From Pseudoneurospora amorphoporcata (Eukaryota; Ascomycota; Sordariomycetes; Sordariales; Sordariaceae), in contig MU859082.1 in assembly GCA_033297205.1 (NCBI GenBank), positions 124,001 to 188,000 of the forward strand: a stretch of 64,000 nt of DNA. The letters are read 5' to 3'. Within the stretch, counting starts at the first letter, position 1; every line of letters begins with the position of its first letter. The notes beneath the pieces were generated by a model. That model saw nothing but the letters and a program-made list of their open reading frames with translations, was not told the DNA's origin and did not search any database. Made by a program: the position numbers and the translations under genes. Of the stretch, positions 59,782 to 64,000 are shown one piece after another.

Positions 59782-62700
59782 TTAGATCTTCAGCTTGCTG
59801 AACTCCTCCAGGGTGCGCTGATAGTTCTCCTTTGCCGCCTGAGCATCGGCCAGCTTCTGCTTCTCAGACTCCTGGACAGCCTCGCTGACCTTTTCGAAAC
59901 CATCCTTAGACAGAAGCTCCTGTTGCTTCTTGATAGTGACGTCAGTCTTCTGCAACTTGGTGGTGATCTTCTTGATCTCGGCATCGATGTCGCTGATGCT
60001 ACCGCCAACCTGGAGAAGGACGGTGATCTCGGCATTGATGACATAGACGGCGCAGCCTCTTGGCAGCTCCTCATCAGCGCCCAAGACGGTGACCTCCTTA
60101 ACGCCCTTGCCGCAGAGTGTCCTGATGGCGGCGATCTGAGCATTAACAGTGGCGAGGCTGCCCTCAGTAGTAGCCTTGATGAACGCGCTGCCATCCGACT
60201 TGATGTTGTAGTCGGCAGCCAGGGAGCGGATGCCGCCGGCGCACTTGAGACCAAGCTCATAGTCCTCAGCTTCGGTAGCGAACTCAAGCTGAGGCTCGAA
60301 GGTAGGGTAAGGAGCAAGCATGATGGTCTCGCCATCGCACTGCTTGCGAGGAAGACGCTGCCAGAGCTCCTCAGTGATGTAGGGCATGATGGGATGGAGA
60401 AGGCGCAGCGCCACATCAATGGTGTGGTACAAGGTCTGCTGCACGCTCTGCTGCTCCCCGGGAGTACCGTCGCTGAGAATACCCTTGCTGTTCTCGATGA
60501 AGACGTCGCAAAGCTCATCGTAGAAGAACTGGTAGGCAACCTTGGTGGCTCTGGAGAATTCGCGGGCCTCAAGAGCATCGTTCATGCCCTTGACGGCGAC
60601 GTTCATGCGGTGAAGAATCCACTTCTCGGGGACAGACAGGTTGGCGATGTCAAGCTCAGCCTTGGGCACAAAGTCCTGAGGAAGCTTGCCCAGGACGTAC
60701 TTGGTGGCTTGCCAAATCTTGTTGCAGAATCTGCGGTAAGCGTGCATAACCTTGATGTCAAAGTTGATATCGCCACCGCCAGTGGTGTAGGAGAGAAGGG
60801 TGAAACGCATGGCGTCCGCGCCGCACTCGGGGATACCGCCGGGGAAGGCAGTCTTCTGGTACTTGGTAGCTCTGGCAACTTCCTCCTCCTTCAAGTTACC
60901 GACCAGCAGCTTGGCGTGGAGGTCTTCGAGCTCGATACCACGGATAATGTCAAGAGGGTCAATGACGTTGCCCAAGGACTTGCTCATCTTCCTGCCCTCG
61001 GAATCACGAATCAGACTGTGGCAGTACACTTCGGTAAACGGCACCTCTCCGGTCATCTTGAGACTGAGCATGATCATACGGGCAACCCAGAAGAACAAAA
61101 TATCCCAGCCGGTCTCGAGCATGCTGGTAGGGAAGAACTTCTTGAAGTCGAGGTTCTCAGTGTTGGGCCAACCAAGAATGGCCATAGGCCAAAGTCCGGA
61201 GCTGAACCAGGTATCGAGACAGTCGGGATCCTGCTCAAGGGTGAACTTGCGGCCGGCGAACTTGGCCTCAGCCTTGGCCTGAGCCTCCTCCTGTGTTCTG
61301 CCAACCACCCATTCGGACTTCTCATGCTCGCGTTGGCCCTCCTCACCCTCAAAGATGACGCGGTAGGCAGGAATGCGATGGCCCCACCAGAGCTGACGAG
61401 AAATGCACCAATCCTGGATATCAACAAGCCACCTCTTGTAGGACTTGTTAGCACTCTCGGGGGAGATCTTGACCTTGCCCTCCTCGACAACCTGGAGCGC
61501 GGCTTCACCCATCTCCTTCATGCGGACCCACCATTGCTCGGTCATCATGGGCTCAATGACGTCCTTGGACTTCTCGCAAAGGGGAATCTTCATCGGGTTG
61601 GGCTCCTTCTTGACGAAGAGTCCAAGCTTGGTCAACTCCTCCACAACAGTGTAACGGGCGTCGAAGCGCTTCTGTCCCTTGAAGGGGCCAGCATTGTCGT
61701 TGAGGGTTCCGTTCTCGTTAAGAATGTTGATGAACTCAAGGTTGTGACGCTGGCCAAGCTGGTAATCGTTGAAATCGTGGGCCGGGGTCAACTTGACAGC
61801 ACCGGTACCGAACTCCTTGTCGACGTAGCTGTCGGTGACAATGGGAAGGAGACGGTCAACGAAGGGGTGGCGGGCGAACTTGCCGACAAGGTGGGTGTAG
61901 CGAGGATCCTCCGGGTTGACGGCAATACCGGTATCGCCAAGCATGGTTTCGGGACGGGTAGTGGCAACCTCGATAGTCTCCTCTGAACCGTCAATCTGGT
62001 ACTTGAAGTGAGTGAGGACACCGAATTCAACCTTCTTGTCGTACCCGGGAACATCAAGAAGGGTACGGCCGGTAATCTCCTTGTTCTCAACCTCCAAACC
62101 ACTGAGAGCGGTGTTCAAGTGGGTGCACCAGTTCACCAAGCGGTTAGACCTGTAGATGAGACCCTCATCGTGAAGACGGCAGAAAGTCTCCATAGTGGCG
62201 GCAGTGAGGTTCTTATCCATGGTGAAGGCCTCACGTTCCCAGTCCATCGAGCCGCCCATGAGCTTCTGGGCATTGTTGATGCGCCGGTGGTATTCGCCCT
62301 TCCACTCCCAGACAAGGTCCGTGAACTTCTCACGGCCAAGTTCTTGACGGATCTTCTTCTCCTTCTTCCAGAGCATCTTCTCGACGACGGACTGAGTCGA
62401 AATGCCGGCATGGTCGCAACCGGGCACCCACAAGGCCTCGTAACCCTTCATGCGGTACCAGCGGATCAAAGTATCTTGCAGGGAGTTGGCGAGAGCATGG
62501 CCGCAGTGGAGAGCGCCGGTGACGTTCGGAGGTGGCAGAGGGATGACGAACTTGCCAGCAGAGGGTTTCCTGCAGGCTTCAGGCTTGAAGTAGCCAGCCT
62601 TCTCCCACCACTGGTACCAGGCAGCCTCGACGGCGCTGGGGTTGTATGCCGAGAAATGAGGATTCTCGAAAGACTGGATGATCTTCTTGTCGCCGGCGGG

Positions 62701-63118
62701 GGTGTTGTCTTCGTAGGGAGGGAGAGCAGGGGTCTTCTCCTTCTTCTCCTTGGGGGCGGACTGAGCAACGGGCTGCTTCGCTTTGGCGGCGGCCTGCTTA
62801 GCGGCGAACTTGGCGGCCTTGTCGGCCTTAGCCTTCTCCTTCTTGTCTACGAGAGCAAAGAGACATGTGTAAGTTGGTGACCATGAGTGCACATAGCATA
62901 GTTCAGTTCCACAAGGCTCACGAACCGTTCTTTTTCGGGACAGGGGCACCGGGCGCATCCTGCGCAGCCGGCGCGGCAACGGGTTGATCGTCGCCCGCCA
63001 TGTTGTTGCTGTAAGTCGAGTACTGTCGAGGAACCGGAAGTATGCGGGTCGACGTGATCTTGAGCAATGAATGCCTTCTCGAGCTTCCAATTGCCAATCG
63101 CCACAACGAAAGCGGCAT
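59782..63118 (-). CDS. VAS1: Valyl-tRNA synthetase, probable cytosolic and mitochondrial forms
   Basis: Exons 63118-62926 and 62846-59782 give 1085 aa from the first ATG, or 1046 aa from the second in-frame ATG at 63001. ValRS is recognised by the class I motifs PPPNVTGALHCGHAL (HIGH-type) and GRKMSKSLGNVIDPLDI, with the editing-domain region GTGAVKLTPAHDFNDYQLG and the C-terminal coiled coil (DAEIKKITTKLQKTDVTIKK). Counted from the second ATG, His139 and Lys645 begin the two signature motifs. The 39-residue segment between the two ATGs is rich in Arg/Ser and lacks acids (SLWRLAIGSSRRHSLLKI), as expected for a mitochondrial presequence. Dual start sites are known for yeast VAS1 and Neurospora cyt-20. 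A Lys/Ala-rich segment at about 28-60 is typical of fungal cytosolic forms. Confidence 0.95.
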
Positions 63119-64000
63119 CCAGAGGGATAAGGGTCAATAGGCAGTGGAAGGGTTGAGCGTTATAGGCGGGCCGTCAGGCTGACAGGAATTTCTTTTGCGG
63201 CCGCCCGCAGACCTGGACGGACTAGGCCGGCCGGGAGCCATGGGCCCCCGCCATGAGTCAAAAAATTTCCCCGCGCACGGGCCCCACTATTCCGCGTGCA
63301 AGTGTTTGAGAGATACCTCTTATAGAGGCCGAGGACCCCCAATTTCAATACCTCCTCCACACTATGCAAAGTACCACGATAGCGTCAGATTTGGCAATTC
63401 TCAGGCACATTCCTAGGTACTTGGATACAGCCTACCTATTTCGTCGACTTGGGGAACCTAGTAGGTAGGTAAGGACGCAAGAGTCACTGTCAGTCAAGTA
63501 GACCTACCTGTTAGTTGGTTTAGACTCCAACAGATGGCCCACATTCTGGTGGCCTCAATATTCGGTGACCGTTCGAGTTATTTTATGATTCCTGGCGGAA
63601 AGGGAACTGGAGACCTCAGAATCGAGCATGACATGTCTTTTCCAATCATATTTCTCGGCTTATGGCGATCTCGTAGTATGTCTCCTCCTTTGCTCAACTT
63701 CCAGGTATGATGGGAAGGTGTTGAGGATTCCTCTCTGCCTTTCTGAGAGGTTATCAAGTTGCTGTACCTCAGAGCTAAGCAATCATCAAGACTGGAAAAC
63801 TCGATGCTATCCTCAGCAAACGATTTGTGGAACCTAGTAGGTATGTCAGAAAGCTTGCCCAAGTGAGCATCCTGATGTCGGGCTATTGAGAATATGTCAC
63901 ATGTCACTAGAGAGCACAAAAACGCAATGAGCCTGAGATTCAGCGGCGATACATTTTAAGTCTTCCAGAAAAAGGATACCGGTGACCTCTCTTTTTCATC
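63119..64000. other. Upstream of ValRS; no gene seen
   Basis: Promoter of the ValRS gene and flanking sequence with CCTAGTAGGTAGGTA-type words near 63400-63480. No coding feature is recognised. Confidence 0.45.

Noticed and set aside
59923..62880. Long open frames (687 and 290 codons) antisense to the ValRS gene
   Set aside because: They mirror the strongly biased codons of ValRS on the other strand and have no domains; the ValRS motifs are unambiguous.
1..64000. CRISPR arrays, bacterial operons or a biosynthetic gene cluster
   Set aside because: The DNA is fungal nuclear; no spaced direct-repeat array and no PKS/NRPS/terpene core gene is visible.

Overview
The window is nuclear DNA of a filamentous ascomycete. 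Genes are spaced, many carry one to five short introns (mostly 50-120 bp, GTRNGT donors, CTAAC-type branch sites), and the proteins have the fungal forms of eIF1, Elp6, Trm44, Eos1, Flc and ValRS. Repeats with C/T transitions and in-frame stops, degraded elements in AT-rich islands, and the gene content suggest a Sordariomycete, probably Sordariales-like. The genus is not determined.

Layout. 0.9-8.2 kb: EOS1-type N-glycosylation protein (+), eIF1/SUI1 (-), tRNA Um44 methyltransferase TRM44 (+), intradiol ring-cleavage dioxygenase (-). 9.7-17.9 kb: FLC/TRP-like channel (-) and a six-exon sodium:solute symporter (-) whose N-terminus lies in small exons far upstream. 18-22.6 kb: a repeat island with a broken pogo/Tigger-type transposase and a possible retroelement relic. 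22.7-25.0 kb: a multi-RRM RNA-binding protein (-), possibly Rim4-like. 26.7-28.0 kb: an AT-rich island with two solo LTRs, each with a perfect 5-bp target duplication. 29.7-33.0 kb: complex I assembly factor CIA30 (+), a 43-bp perfect foldback, and an RS-rich nuclear protein (-). 34.2-38.8 kb: an intronless 1525-residue protein with a JmjC-like domain and a C-terminal SET-like domain (+). 39.7-41.1 kb: a fold-RRM-like protein of unknown role (-). 42.9-43.4 kb: a possible small gene. 44.4 kb: Sos7-like kinetochore coiled coil (+). 47.1 kb: a 324-bp MITE with 50-bp inverted ends. 49.2-57.7 kb: L-rhamnose mutarotase-like protein (+), mitochondrial thioredoxin-like protein (-), MFS transporter (+), Elongator subunit ELP6 (+). 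58.2-63.1 kb: ribosomal protein L37 (-) with a 4-nt first exon, and valyl-tRNA synthetase (-) with two in-frame starts that fit mitochondrial and cytosolic forms.

There is no operon-like or metabolic cluster. By chance or selection several genes concern translation: eIF1, L37, ValRS, Trm44 and Elp6 (the last two modify tRNA). The most unusual single object is the JmjC+SET protein. The clearest previously unlabelled DNA structures are the solo LTR pair, the MITE and the perfect foldback. Exon boundaries were worked out by eye from splice signals and reading-frame continuity. Each total length given is divisible by three.
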